In this document: piece by piece, positions 7,956 through 15,614 of the stretch
Layout of the letters: every line of letters starts with the position of its first letter
Position numbering within the stretch: the first letter of the stretch is position 1
Source of the DNA: Pseudomonadota bacterium
GTDB lineage: Bacteria > Pseudomonadota > Gammaproteobacteria > Burkholderiales > Ferrovaceae
Assembly: GCA_021826025.1 (NCBI GenBank)
Contig: JAKBBG010000009.1
Location: forward strand, 1 to 45,173
Direction: 5' to 3'
Length of the DNA: 45,173 nucleotides
The notes under the pieces: model-generated
The model's input: only the letters and a program-made list of their open reading frames with translations
Database searches by the model: none
Told to the model about the DNA's origin: nothing
Made by a program: the position numbers and the translations under genes

Positions 7956-8843
7956 ATGGAACAGCGCAAACCGCGCATCGGCCTGGCCCTGGGAGGCGGG
8001 TCGGCCCGGGGATGGGCGCACGTGGGGGTGATCCGGGCCCTGGAGGAGGCCGGTGTCCGGCCCGACCTGGTGTGCGGCACGTCGGTGGGGGCCATGGTGG
8101 GCGCGGCCTATGCCGCCGGCGAGCTCGACCGCTTCGAACAGTGGCTGCGCGACATGAGCCTGCGCGACGTGTTCTCCTTCATGGACGTCACGCTCAACGG
8201 CGGGATGCTCAAGGGCGACCGGCTCATGGACTTTTTTCGCAGGACCTTTGTGGACAGGCCCATCGAGGACCTGCCCATGCCGTTCGCGGCGGTGGCCACG
8301 TCGCTGCAGGCCGGAACCGAAGTGTGGCTGCGGGAAGGGTCCACGGTGGACGCGGTCCGGGCTTCCATCGCGATGCCGCTGCTGTTCACGCCGGTCCTCC
8401 ACCAGGGCGCGTTCCTGGTGGACGGCGGGCTGGTCAACCCGGTGCCGGTGTCGCTCGCGCGCGCCATGGGTGCGGAACTCGTGATCGCCGTGGACCTCAG
8501 CACCGACATCGTGGGGCACCGGCTGCGCGAAATCCCGGAAGAACGGGAACCGTCCGGCGGATGGCTGCGCCGGCTGCAGGAGCGGCTGGGATTTCCCAGG
8601 AAAAACGGCGAGGAGCAGGCGGCTGCGCTGCCTTCCGTGCTGGACGTGCTCGCCTCCAGCATCAACATCATGCAGGTGCGCATCACCCGAAGCCGCATGG
8701 CGGGAGACCCTCCGGACGTGATCATCGCGCCGCGCCTGGCGCATTTTGGCCTGTTTGATTTTCACAGGGCCCAGGAAGCCATCGAGGCGGGCAGGCACAG
8801 CGTGGCCGTCAGCCAGCATGGCCTGCATGTGGTGCAGGCGTGA
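7956..8843 (+). CDS. Patatin-like phospholipase family protein (RssA-like)
   Basis: This 295-residue protein is a serine acyl hydrolase of the patatin family. It has the oxyanion-hole glycine run GLALGGGSARG (residues 9-19), the nucleophile elbow GTSVG (Ser43) and the catalytic Asp in DGG (Asp157), so the Ser-Asp dyad is intact. There is no signal peptide or membrane helix. It resembles the bacterial RssA/YchK group, whose lipid substrate is not well defined. Start choice: GGAGG at 7941-7945 is 10 bases before ATG 7956 but only one base before an in-frame ATG at 7947, so 7956 is preferred; the longer form would add three residues. It converges on the MmgE/PrpD gene, with four bases between stop codons. 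Confidence 0.92.
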   Translation: MEQRKPRIGLALGGGSARGWAHVGVIRALEEAGVRPDLVCGTSVGAMVGAAYAAGELDRFEQWLRDMSLRDVFSFMDVTLNGGMLKGDRLMDFFRRTFVDRPIEDLPMPFAAVATSLQAGTEVWLREGSTVDAVRASIAMPLLFTPVLHQGAFLVDGGLVNPVPVSLARAMGAELVIAVDLSTDIVGHRLREIPEEREPSGGWLRRLQERLGFPRKNGEEQAAALPSVLDVLASSINIMQVRITRSRMAGDPPDVIIAPRLAHFGLFDFHRAQEAIEAGRHSVAVSQHGLHVVQA

Positions 8844-8847
8844 TGTT

Positions 8848-10308
8848 TCAGGTGGCCGGGGGGACGGCCGCCCGGGCGATGGCGGCCGCGTCGGGCAGGT
8901 CCGCCACCGACCAGCAGGCGTCCATGACTTTCCTGATTTGGGCCGCGGGCAGGATGCCTTCAGCAAGATCGGTGAATTTCGCTTCCAGCTGACGGTCCGT
9001 CATGGGCACCTCAAGGCTGCCGACGGCGTGGGTGATGTGGCGGTGCAGCTTGCGCCCGTCCTTCAGGGTGATGAGCATGTCCACCTGCTCGGGCTGGATG
9101 GCCGGGTCCACCTGCACGTGCACGCGCTCGCGCAGCGCCATGATGCGGGGGTCATTGACCGCGCGCGCGCTGAATTGCTTTTCGCCGGCGGCCCCTTCCA
9201 CGATGGCCACGGCGACGGCATGGTAGACGCTGAATTTTCCTTCCAGTCCGGTCCGCGGCGTTTTCTTCCCGGTCAGCTCCAGCACCAGGGGGTTGGCCCG
9301 CAGGTCCACGGAAGCGATCTGGTCGGCGCCGAGATGGTACTGGTTTCGCAGCTGGATGGCGGCATCGATGGCCGGATGGATCACGATGCCGCAGGCGAAC
9401 GGCTTGTAGGTATTGAGGGCGGCTTCATACCGCTGTCCCAGGCCTTCCGTGATCTCCCGGTAATCCTGTTTGGTGCTGATGGTGTTGGCCCAGCCGCGTT
9501 TCGCCTCGATCATGCCGTCCGAGCTCGTGAAGTTGCGGGCGGCGAGCAGGGCCGCGAACAGGCCGTTGGCGGCGGCCCGTCCCGGATTGAAGCTCTTGTT
9601 CATGGAGCCGAAGGATTCCCGCAAGCCCACGGGCTGGGAGGCGGCGAGCCCCAGGGCCCAGACCATCTGCTGTTCGCTCAGTCCCATCAGCCTGCCTGCC
9701 GCCGCCGCCGCGCCGAAGGGACCGGTGGTGCCGGTAATGTGCCAGCCCGCGTCATAGTGGTTGGGGTAGACCGCGTTGCCGATCCTGCAGGACGTTTCGA
9801 CCCCCAGCACGAGGGCGTTCAGGAAATCCTTTCCGGACACCGGATGGTATTCGGAATACGCCAGGATGGCTGATGCCACGGGACCTGCGGGGTGGATGAT
9901 GGTCTTGAGGTGGGTGTCGTCGAAATCGAAGATGTGGCTGGATACGCCGTTTACGAATGCGGCGTTCATGATGTCGAAGCGTTCGTGCCGGCCGAGCAGG
10001 CTCGCCTGTCCCGGCCCGGAAAACGGCGAGAGGGCCGACACCGCGCAGTCGATGCTTTCGTGCCGCGAGCCCCCCACGGCGACGCCCACCCAGTTGAGCA
10101 GGGTGCGGGCGCCTTCGTGCCGCACGGATTGCGGCAGGTCTTCGAACCGGGCCTGCACGAGGTAGCGCGCCAGGATGTGCGTGACGCCAGGGGCAGGGGC
10201 TGCCTGGGCAGGCTCGGGCTTGTCGTGTGCCTGCGCAAGGCCTGTCGCAGGGGCCGCCACCGCGGCCACGCTGCCCTTCAGGAAGTCACGTCGGTTCAAT
10301 GGGGGCAT
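8848..10308 (-). CDS. MmgE/PrpD family protein with twin-arginine signal
   Basis: This 486-residue protein belongs to the MmgE/PrpD (2-methylcitrate dehydratase-like) family. Supporting blocks are NAAFVNGVSSHIFDFDDTHL, HPAGPVASAILAY, GWHITGTTGPFGAAAAAGRL, FNPGRAAANGLFAALLAARN, KPFACGIVIHPAIDA and an EGKFSVYHAVAVAIVEG block near the C-terminus. Cytoplasmic members dehydrate methylcitrate or related acids. Unusually, this one begins MPPLNRRDFLKGSVAAVAAP, a textbook Tat signal (RRDFLK followed by a hydrophobic stretch), then a Pro/Ala-rich linker. It should therefore be exported folded to the periplasm. The substrate is unknown. It follows the M50 protease gene by 23 bp on the same strand and may be co-transcribed with it. 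No prpB or prpC is nearby. Confidence 0.88.
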   Translation of the reverse strand: MPPLNRRDFLKGSVAAVAAPATGLAQAHDKPEPAQAAPAPGVTHILARYLVQARFEDLPQSVRHEGARTLLNWVGVAVGGSRHESIDCAVSALSPFSGPGQASLLGRHERFDIMNAAFVNGVSSHIFDFDDTHLKTIIHPAGPVASAILAYSEYHPVSGKDFLNALVLGVETSCRIGNAVYPNHYDAGWHITGTTGPFGAAAAAGRLMGLSEQQMVWALGLAASQPVGLRESFGSMNKSFNPGRAAANGLFAALLAARNFTSSDGMIEAKRGWANTISTKQDYREITEGLGQRYEAALNTYKPFACGIVIHPAIDAAIQLRNQYHLGADQIASVDLRANPLVLELTGKKTPRTGLEGKFSVYHAVAVAIVEGAAGEKQFSARAVNDPRIMALRERVHVQVDPAIQPEQVDMLITLKDGRKLHRHITHAVGSLEVPMTDRQLEAKFTDLAEGILPAAQIRKVMDACWSVADLPDAAAIARAAVPPAT

Positions 10309-10331
10309 GCGCGCTATGGTACTCCAGAGCC

Positions 10332-11447
10332 CTAGCCCCAGTCAGCCAGGGTGCGCAAATAGGTAATCACGTCTTCGCGGCTCAGCATGCCGATGACCTG
10401 CCCGTTGTGCAGCACGGGCAGCTGGTTGACGCCATCGCGGTCCATCCGCTGCAGGGCATGCCACAGGGTCGCTCCGGGCGCGATGCTGAGGGCCTGGTCG
10501 AGCGGCAGCATGACCTGCCCCGTGGTTTTCCGGCTCCATTCGGGGCGGGGGGTCGAGCGGATCTGCTGGGGGGTGACCAGGCCGACGGGGCGGCCGTTCT
10601 GGTGCACCAGGAAGCAGCGCCGGGGCCCGCTGAGAATGTAGTCGTCCACCAGGTGCTGCAGGGAAAGGTCGGCGGGAACGTCGGGGCAGGAAGGGTTCAT
10701 GATCTGCGCCACGGTGTGCTGCGACAGGAGGTCCCGGAAAACCCCCTCCTGCAATTGCGATTTGGCGGCGTTGTCGAGAAACCAGCCGATGAAAGCGATC
10801 CACAACCCGCCGCCCAGGTTTCCCGAAAGGCTCTGCCAGACGCCGACCAGGATGAGCAGGAACGCCAGAGCGCGGCCTGCCGTGGCGGCCGTTCTGGTGG
10901 CGCCGCGCAGGTTTCCGGTGTACGCCCAGAGCAGGGCGCGGAACAGGCGCCCGCCGTCGAGAGGGTAGCCGGGCAGAAGGTTGAACAGGGCCAGCGTCAG
11001 GTTGATGTAGGCGAGGTACTTGAACAGGCCTGCAAGCGGCCCGAATCCCGCGGCCGCCCCCTGCAGCAGGTGGCAGGCGAGGGCCAGGGCCAGGCTCACC
11101 AGCGGGCCTGCCAGGGCGATCAGGAATTCTGCGGAAGGGCTTGGCGCTTCGTCCGCAATTTCTGCGATGCCGCCAAAAATGTGCAGCGTAATGCTGCGAA
11201 CGCGGACCTTGTAGTGCAGGGCCACGGCCGAATGGCCCAGCTCGTGCAGCAGGACGCTGGCAAAAAAGGCGATGGCCGTGAACGCCCCCATGATCCAGTA
11301 GCGGCCTTGGGGCCAGTCGGGGAATTCGGAAGGGTAGTAGCTTCCCGCCAGCATCCAGGTCAGCAGGGTGAAAATGAGGAACCAGGAAAAATCGAGGCTG
11401 ACCGGGATGCCCAGGATCCGCCCGAGGGGAATGCGTTGCTGCGCCAT
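10332..11447 (-). CDS. Site-2-type M50 zinc metalloprotease with CBS domains
   Basis: This 371-residue integral membrane protease has HELGH at 68-72 as the zinc site and NLLPGYPLDGG at 156-166 supplying the third ligand, both within hydrophobic helices. Several further membrane segments lie between about residues 20 and 225. Two CBS domains make up the C-terminal third (about 245-300 and 308-368) and probably sense adenine nucleotides. This is the SpoIVFB-like CBS subgroup of site-2 proteases, which cut substrates within the membrane. The ATG at 11447 is chosen because AAGGTGG lies about six bases upstream; the frame could also start at a TTG (11474). It is divergent from a bitopic membrane protein gene and precedes the MmgE/PrpD gene. 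Confidence 0.93.
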   Translation of the reverse strand: MAQQRIPLGRILGIPVSLDFSWFLIFTLLTWMLAGSYYPSEFPDWPQGRYWIMGAFTAIAFFASVLLHELGHSAVALHYKVRVRSITLHIFGGIAEIADEAPSPSAEFLIALAGPLVSLALALACHLLQGAAAGFGPLAGLFKYLAYINLTLALFNLLPGYPLDGGRLFRALLWAYTGNLRGATRTAATAGRALAFLLILVGVWQSLSGNLGGGLWIAFIGWFLDNAAKSQLQEGVFRDLLSQHTVAQIMNPSCPDVPADLSLQHLVDDYILSGPRRCFLVHQNGRPVGLVTPQQIRSTPRPEWSRKTTGQVMLPLDQALSIAPGATLWHALQRMDRDGVNQLPVLHNGQVIGMLSREDVITYLRTLADWG

Positions 11448-11542
11448 GGATGCCACCTTGTCGTTTCCGCTCAATATTTTGCCAGGAATGTCGATACCCT
11501 ACTTTAAGCGTCAGTATAGTGCGCCCCCAGGAGGGACTGGCC

Positions 11543-12130
11543 ATGAAACACGACATGGAAGAGCGGACGGAAGAGAAGCCAGACGACGGCGGTGACGGCG
11601 AGGCCGGTCGCGGCAGGGGCCGCAAGGGCAGGGAACATCCCGCAGGCAGGTCAGCCAGGGGAGGCGCGGTGGCCTACATCAGCCTCGCGCTCGGCGTGCT
11701 TTCGCTCGCCCTGGCGGCAGGCGCCTTGTACGTGGTCCGGTCCGGGCAGGAGAAAGTCGTCGAAGCGGCCGCCCGCGTCAACGAGCTGTCCCAGCGCCTG
11801 GCTGCGGCCAACGAGGCCTTTTCCAGGTACCAGGCGTCCGTGAAGCAGCAGAAGGCCCTGGAAAACGAAACGAACAAAAGGCTGGACGAACGGGACGCGC
11901 TGATCATCCATGCCCTGACCCAGGTTCAGACGCGGCTCAAGGTATCGCCCACCCTGGAGAAGATGCTGGAGCCGGTCGGTGCCCCTGCCGCAGCGCCCGC
12001 CCCTGAAGCGGCGGCTGCCGCAGCGCCGCCGCAAGCCCCGAAGGCCCCGCCTCCCGAAACTGCCAAGGACAAAATCCATTCGCAGGTGCAGGGCATTCGC
12101 GACGCGATCCGGAAGTTCAACGAAAACTAG
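11543..12130 (+). CDS. Bitopic membrane protein with periplasmic coiled coil, unknown function
   Basis: This 195-residue protein has an acidic, then Arg/Gly-rich N-terminus (residues 1-42) and one transmembrane helix (about 43-65). A predicted coiled-coil stretch follows (about 68-135, with many Ala, Glu and Gln heptad-like positions), then an Ala/Pro-rich linker (146-171) and a short charged C-terminal segment. Positive charges before the helix suggest a cytoplasmic N-terminus and a periplasmic C-terminus. The ATG at 11543 has AGGAGG eight bases upstream (11529-11534). A TATAGT at 11515-11520 could be its -10, although that leaves almost no room before the ribosome-binding site. I do not recognise the family. 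It is divergent from the M50 protease, and its stop codon overlaps that of the next gene in a shared CTAG. Confidence 0.8.
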   Translation: MKHDMEERTEEKPDDGGDGEAGRGRGRKGREHPAGRSARGGAVAYISLALGVLSLALAAGALYVVRSGQEKVVEAAARVNELSQRLAAANEAFSRYQASVKQQKALENETNKRLDERDALIIHALTQVQTRLKVSPTLEKMLEPVGAPAAAPAPEAAAAAAPPQAPKAPPPETAKDKIHSQVQGIRDAIRKFNEN

Positions 12131-13911
12131 GCCTGGGGAAAAAACCGGGCCTCGAACTCTTCGGCAGCCAGGGCGGGGGCAAACAGAAACCCCTGGGCGT
12201 AATCGCAGCCTGCCTGGATCAGCAGATTCTTCTGGGTTTCCGTTTCGACCCCTTCGGCGATGACCTGGATGCCCAGCTTGTGGGCCATGACGATGATGGC
12301 TTCGCAGATGGCAAGGCCGTCCGAATCCGGGAGCAGGTTTGCGGTGAAGGACCGGTCGATTTTTACGAAGTCGATTTCAAACTTCCTGAGGTAGGCCAGC
12401 GAGGAATAGCCGGTGCCGAAATCGTCGAGGGCGATCCGGATTCCGGCCCCGTGAAGATTTCCGAGCGTCCTTGCGATGGGCGGATGCGCGTCCAGCAGCA
12501 GGCCTTCGGTGATTTCCACCACGATGCTGTCCCCCGACAACCCGAAGGTTCGCAGCAGCTCCAGCCAGCGCTCCTGCTGGCGGCCGTCGCCGCGGAACTG
12601 GACCGGCGACTTGTTCACCGTCACCTGGAAATCCGGGCAAATCGTGCGCCAGCGCGCCGTCTGGCGCACGGACTGCGCGAAGACCTCGTCGCCGACGGCA
12701 GTGATCAGGCCGGAATCTTCCGCCACCGGGATGAACTCTCCCGGATACACCAGCCCCCGTTCCGGATGGTCCCAGCGCACAAGCGCTTCGGCTTTCGAGA
12801 TTTTTCCCGTGGCCAGTTCCACGATGGGCTGGTAGTGCACCAGAAGCTGGCTCGCCTGTACGGCGGAGCGCAAGTCGTTGGCCGTGCGCATGCGCTGGAA
12901 TGCGGCGGCCTGCATGGACGGCGTGAAATAGTGGGAACAGTTGCGCCCGCTGCTTTTGGCCGCGTACATGGCCTGGTCCGCATTCTTGACCAGCGTTTCG
13001 ATGTCGGTCGCGTCGTGCGGATATAGGGTGATGCCAACACTGGTGGTGACATAGACGACTTCGTTGCCGATGTGGAACGGCTGGGCGATGCGCTCGATGA
13101 TGGTTTGCGCGATCCGGGATACGTGGCTTGCGTCTTCCAGGTTATGGAGCAGGATGGTGAACTCGTCGCCCCCCAGGCGCGCCACCGTGTCCGAAGCGCG
13201 GACACACCCGAGCAGGCGCTGCCCCGCTTCGCGAAGCAGCCGGTCCCCGATGTCGTGGCCCAGGGTGTCGTTGATTTCCTTGAACCGATCGAGGTCGAGA
13301 AACATCAGGGTGAGCGACTGGTGCTGGCGCTGCGCCTTCCTGATTTCCTGTTCGAAGCGGTCCAGGAACAGGATCCGGTTGGGCAGCTCCGTAATGGCGT
13401 CGAAATGGGCCAGCCGGCGCATTTCCGCTTCGGAATGCTTGCGTTCGCTGATGTCGGTATGCGTGCCGACCATGCGCAAAGGCCTGCCGTCGGGCCCGGT
13501 GCTCACGATCATGCCTCGGCTCAGGGTCCATTTCCAGGAGCCGTCCTTGCAGCGCATGCGGAATTCGGACTTGAAAATCGGGGTGTTGCCTTCAAGGTGG
13601 TTCCGGATGTCCTGCACGGCCTGCGCCAGGTCGTCCGGATGGATCAGCTGGCGTCCGGCCGTGGCCGTGTCGCCCACCTCCTCCCCGGAGTATCCGTAGA
13701 TTTCATGCCACTGGTCCGAGCGGAACACGCGGTCCGTGTCCAGATGCCAGTCCCACACTCCCATGTCGGACCCTTCCAGCGCCAGCTTCCAGCGCGCTTC
13801 GCTGATCTGCAGGGAGGTGGCTTGTGCGTCCTTTCCGCGCAGTTTCGCGTACAGGTCGGTCCATCGCTGCCGGAGAATCTGCTTCACTTTTGTCCTGAAG
13901 TTCTTGACCAC
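12127..13911 (-). CDS. PAS-GGDEF-EAL protein (cyclic-di-GMP metabolism)
   Basis: This 594-residue soluble protein has a short basic N-terminus and one PAS domain with PAC motif (about 38-158, ending GTHTDISERKHSE). The GGDEF domain (about 165-330) has intact RLGGDEF (GGDEF at 247-251) and the inhibitory-site RxxD (RASD, 238-241). The EAL domain (about 345-585) has EAL at 375-377, VNKSPVQF, DDFGTGYSSL, KIDRSF and AEGVET. Both active sites look intact, so it could make or degrade cyclic-di-GMP. The frame opens with GTG at 13911, which has no convincing ribosome-binding site. A second in-frame GTG at 13887 has AGGA five bases upstream and may be the true start. The neighbouring pilin gene is divergently transcribed. 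Confidence 0.92.
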   Translation of the reverse strand: MVKNFRTKVKQILRQRWTDLYAKLRGKDAQATSLQISEARWKLALEGSDMGVWDWHLDTDRVFRSDQWHEIYGYSGEEVGDTATAGRQLIHPDDLAQAVQDIRNHLEGNTPIFKSEFRMRCKDGSWKWTLSRGMIVSTGPDGRPLRMVGTHTDISERKHSEAEMRRLAHFDAITELPNRILFLDRFEQEIRKAQRQHQSLTLMFLDLDRFKEINDTLGHDIGDRLLREAGQRLLGCVRASDTVARLGGDEFTILLHNLEDASHVSRIAQTIIERIAQPFHIGNEVVYVTTSVGITLYPHDATDIETLVKNADQAMYAAKSSGRNCSHYFTPSMQAAAFQRMRTANDLRSAVQASQLLVHYQPIVELATGKISKAEALVRWDHPERGLVYPGEFIPVAEDSGLITAVGDEVFAQSVRQTARWRTICPDFQVTVNKSPVQFRGDGRQQERWLELLRTFGLSGDSIVVEITEGLLLDAHPPIARTLGNLHGAGIRIALDDFGTGYSSLAYLRKFEIDFVKIDRSFTANLLPDSDGLAICEAIIVMAHKLGIQVIAEGVETETQKNLLIQAGCDYAQGFLFAPALAAEEFEARFFPQA

Positions 13912-14023
13912 ATGTCAGGCCAGCTTTCCGCCAGTGTCCGGCAGGGGCCCGGGCACTTTGAGGAATTCTCGCCAAGCTGTCATTATGGACGGACTGGACT
14001 AATTCCAAAAGAGGGGGGACGGC

Positions 14024-14185
14024 ATGAAAACGAAGGTCAAGGCATTCCCGGGTTCCGATGAAGGCGTCACGTCGCTCGAATACGCGTTGCTGGCGGCGCT
14101 GATTGCTGCGGCCATCGTCGGAGGCGTTTCGCTGCTGGGCGGCGGCGTAAGCTCCCAGTTCTCGAGCGTTGCCGGGGTGATCTAG
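14024..14185 (+). CDS. Flp family type IVb pilin
   Basis: This 53-residue protein is a Flp/Fap-type prepilin. A short leader ends in DEG, followed by the mature N-terminus VTSLEYALLAALIAAAIVGG. That stretch includes the hallmark Glu at position +5 and Tyr at +6, and then one long hydrophobic helix. Prepilin peptidase (TadV/CpaA) would cut after the Gly. The ATG at 14024 is preceded by the purine-rich GAGGGGGG. No tad or cpa assembly genes are in the window, so either they lie elsewhere in the genome or this is an orphan copy. It lies next to a GGDEF-EAL gene, and its stop overlaps that of ubiT in a shared CTAG. Confidence 0.85.
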   Translation: MKTKVKAFPGSDEGVTSLEYALLAALIAAAIVGGVSLLGGGVSSQFSSVAGVI

Positions 14186-14700
14186 GCGCGCGCCCTTTTT
14201 GCCGCCAGCGCGAGCCTGGCCAGCCGGTTCATGAGAATCCGAAGTCCCGGGGGAAACTGGCTTGTGGGCAGCTGGTCCATGAAGTTGCGGACCTGAAGGC
14301 CCAATGCCGTGTCTCCGGTCATGACGAGGCGTCTCTGAAAGAACAGCGTGTCCGCGTCTTCGAGCTGGCTTGCGAGCAACAGCAGATCCAGAAAGGTTCC
14401 GCGGATCGTGGCATCGGAGCCGGTGTCGGGCTGCAGGGCGCGCAGCCTGCCGCTGGAGGCCGTGATCGCGCAGCGCAGCCCCAGATCGCTCACTTCGAGG
14501 GTGAGTGCTTTCCCTTCCAGGAATTCCAGGCTGTCCTGCGGCAGCCCGCGCAGGACATGCCGCCCGAGGACATGGGCGAGTGCGCGCCCGGGCCAGGCGG
14601 CAGGCAGGTGCGCGAAGGCGGGGGAAAGCCGCTTCGGAGGCGGCAGCAGGCGCAGCAACGGCCGGGGCAGGCGTTCCGGCTCGAGCCAGGAAAATGGCAT
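14182..14700 (-). CDS. ubiT: Ubiquinone biosynthesis accessory factor UbiT (SCP2 domain)
   Basis: This 172-residue protein carries an SCP2-type lipid-binding domain (about residues 45-160). It contains LEFLEGKALTLEV, DATIRGTFLDLLLLASQLED and DTLFFQRRLVMTGDTALGL, all typical of UbiT (formerly YhbT). In E. coli UbiT is required for oxygen-independent ubiquinone synthesis and is thought to bind the lipid intermediates. The N-terminal 40 residues are Pro/Leu-rich. Its ATG (14698-14700) overlaps the TGA of ubiV by one base, so the two are translationally coupled. This context firmly supports the assignment, because SCP2 domains alone are not diagnostic. Confidence 0.9.
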   Translation of the reverse strand: MPFSWLEPERLPRPLLRLLPPPKRLSPAFAHLPAAWPGRALAHVLGRHVLRGLPQDSLEFLEGKALTLEVSDLGLRCAITASSGRLRALQPDTGSDATIRGTFLDLLLLASQLEDADTLFFQRRLVMTGDTALGLQVRNFMDQLPTSQFPPGLRILMNRLARLALAAKRARA

Positions 14701-15611
14701 CAGGGTCCCTCCCGGCTTTCGCCCGCCATGAGCTGCGCAGCATCGATCCAGTCCATGCCGGCCGCGCCGTGCCAATATCCGTTGCATTCCCCCTGCGGCA
14801 GGGGGGGCATCCCGCTTTTCAGGGCCTCTTCGAAGCGCGCGACGACCGCGCCCGTGCCATGGGCCTGGGGACTGATGCGAAGGAAATCCACCGGACTGCG
14901 CCGCAGGCTTTCCAGGTCGGGCGCAAGGTCGCAGCAGGCCGAACTTTGCACCTGGATTCCGTTGAGCCGCAGGAACGGTTGCCGCTCGCGGGTTTCCAGA
15001 GGAAGCCCTTCCGGATAATCGAGGCAGCTGAAGGCGCATTCGTCCTTTCCGAGGTTGCGCGCGCGCGCCGTGAAGCAGCGGGCCGAATAGGCCAGGGGCA
15101 GGGGCCCCCAGGCCAGCACCTCCACTTCGGGAAACGTGCCGCCCGCCCGGGTCATTCCTTCTTGCAGGTCGCGCAGGGCCGCTTCTCCCTGGTCCACGCT
15201 CAGGACGAAGCGGGTCATGCCGCAGGACTGGAGCAGCGCCAGCGTTTCATGGTTGTAACAGTTGAGGCTGGGGCCGGCGACGAACGCAACCCCGCGCTCG
15301 CTGCACAGCTGCACGGCGGAGAGGTCGTTGGCCTCGACGGAGAAGCGCCCGTTTTCGACCAGGCGGGTGAGGGCGGACAGTTCCGACTCGGCTTCCACCA
15401 GGGCAAGCGACGACAGGACCACTTCGTGCCCGGCCTCGGCAAGGTCTTCACCCAGGGCAAGCCAGTCCCGCAGCCGCATTTCGCGGCGCTTGCTGCAGAC
15501 CGTCTCGCCCAGATAGATGGCGTGCACCGGCCAGCCTGCCGCCTCCCGGTAGAAATCCAGGACGTCGGCGCGCTTCCAGAAGTATTGAATGGGGCCCAGG
15601 GTCAGCTTCAT
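14700..15611 (-). CDS. ubiV: O2-independent ubiquinone hydroxylation protein UbiV (U32 family)
   Basis: This 303-residue member of the U32 peptidase-like family has the four cysteines that bind a [4Fe-4S] cluster in UbiV. Cys39 lies in GETVCSKRR, and Cys179, Cys192 and Cys196 lie in the ARCF and DECAFSC segments; E. coli uses Cys39, 180, 193 and 197. UbiV forms a heterodimer with UbiU that hydroxylates the ubiquinone ring without oxygen. It starts three bases after the ubiU stop and overlaps ubiT. The name peptidase U32 often attached to such proteins is misleading here. Confidence 0.94.
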   Translation of the reverse strand: MKLTLGPIQYFWKRADVLDFYREAAGWPVHAIYLGETVCSKRREMRLRDWLALGEDLAEAGHEVVLSSLALVEAESELSALTRLVENGRFSVEANDLSAVQLCSERGVAFVAGPSLNCYNHETLALLQSCGMTRFVLSVDQGEAALRDLQEGMTRAGGTFPEVEVLAWGPLPLAYSARCFTARARNLGKDECAFSCLDYPEGLPLETRERQPFLRLNGIQVQSSACCDLAPDLESLRRSPVDFLRISPQAHGTGAVVARFEEALKSGMPPLPQGECNGYWHGAAGMDWIDAAQLMAGESREGP

Positions 15612-15614
15612 GGG

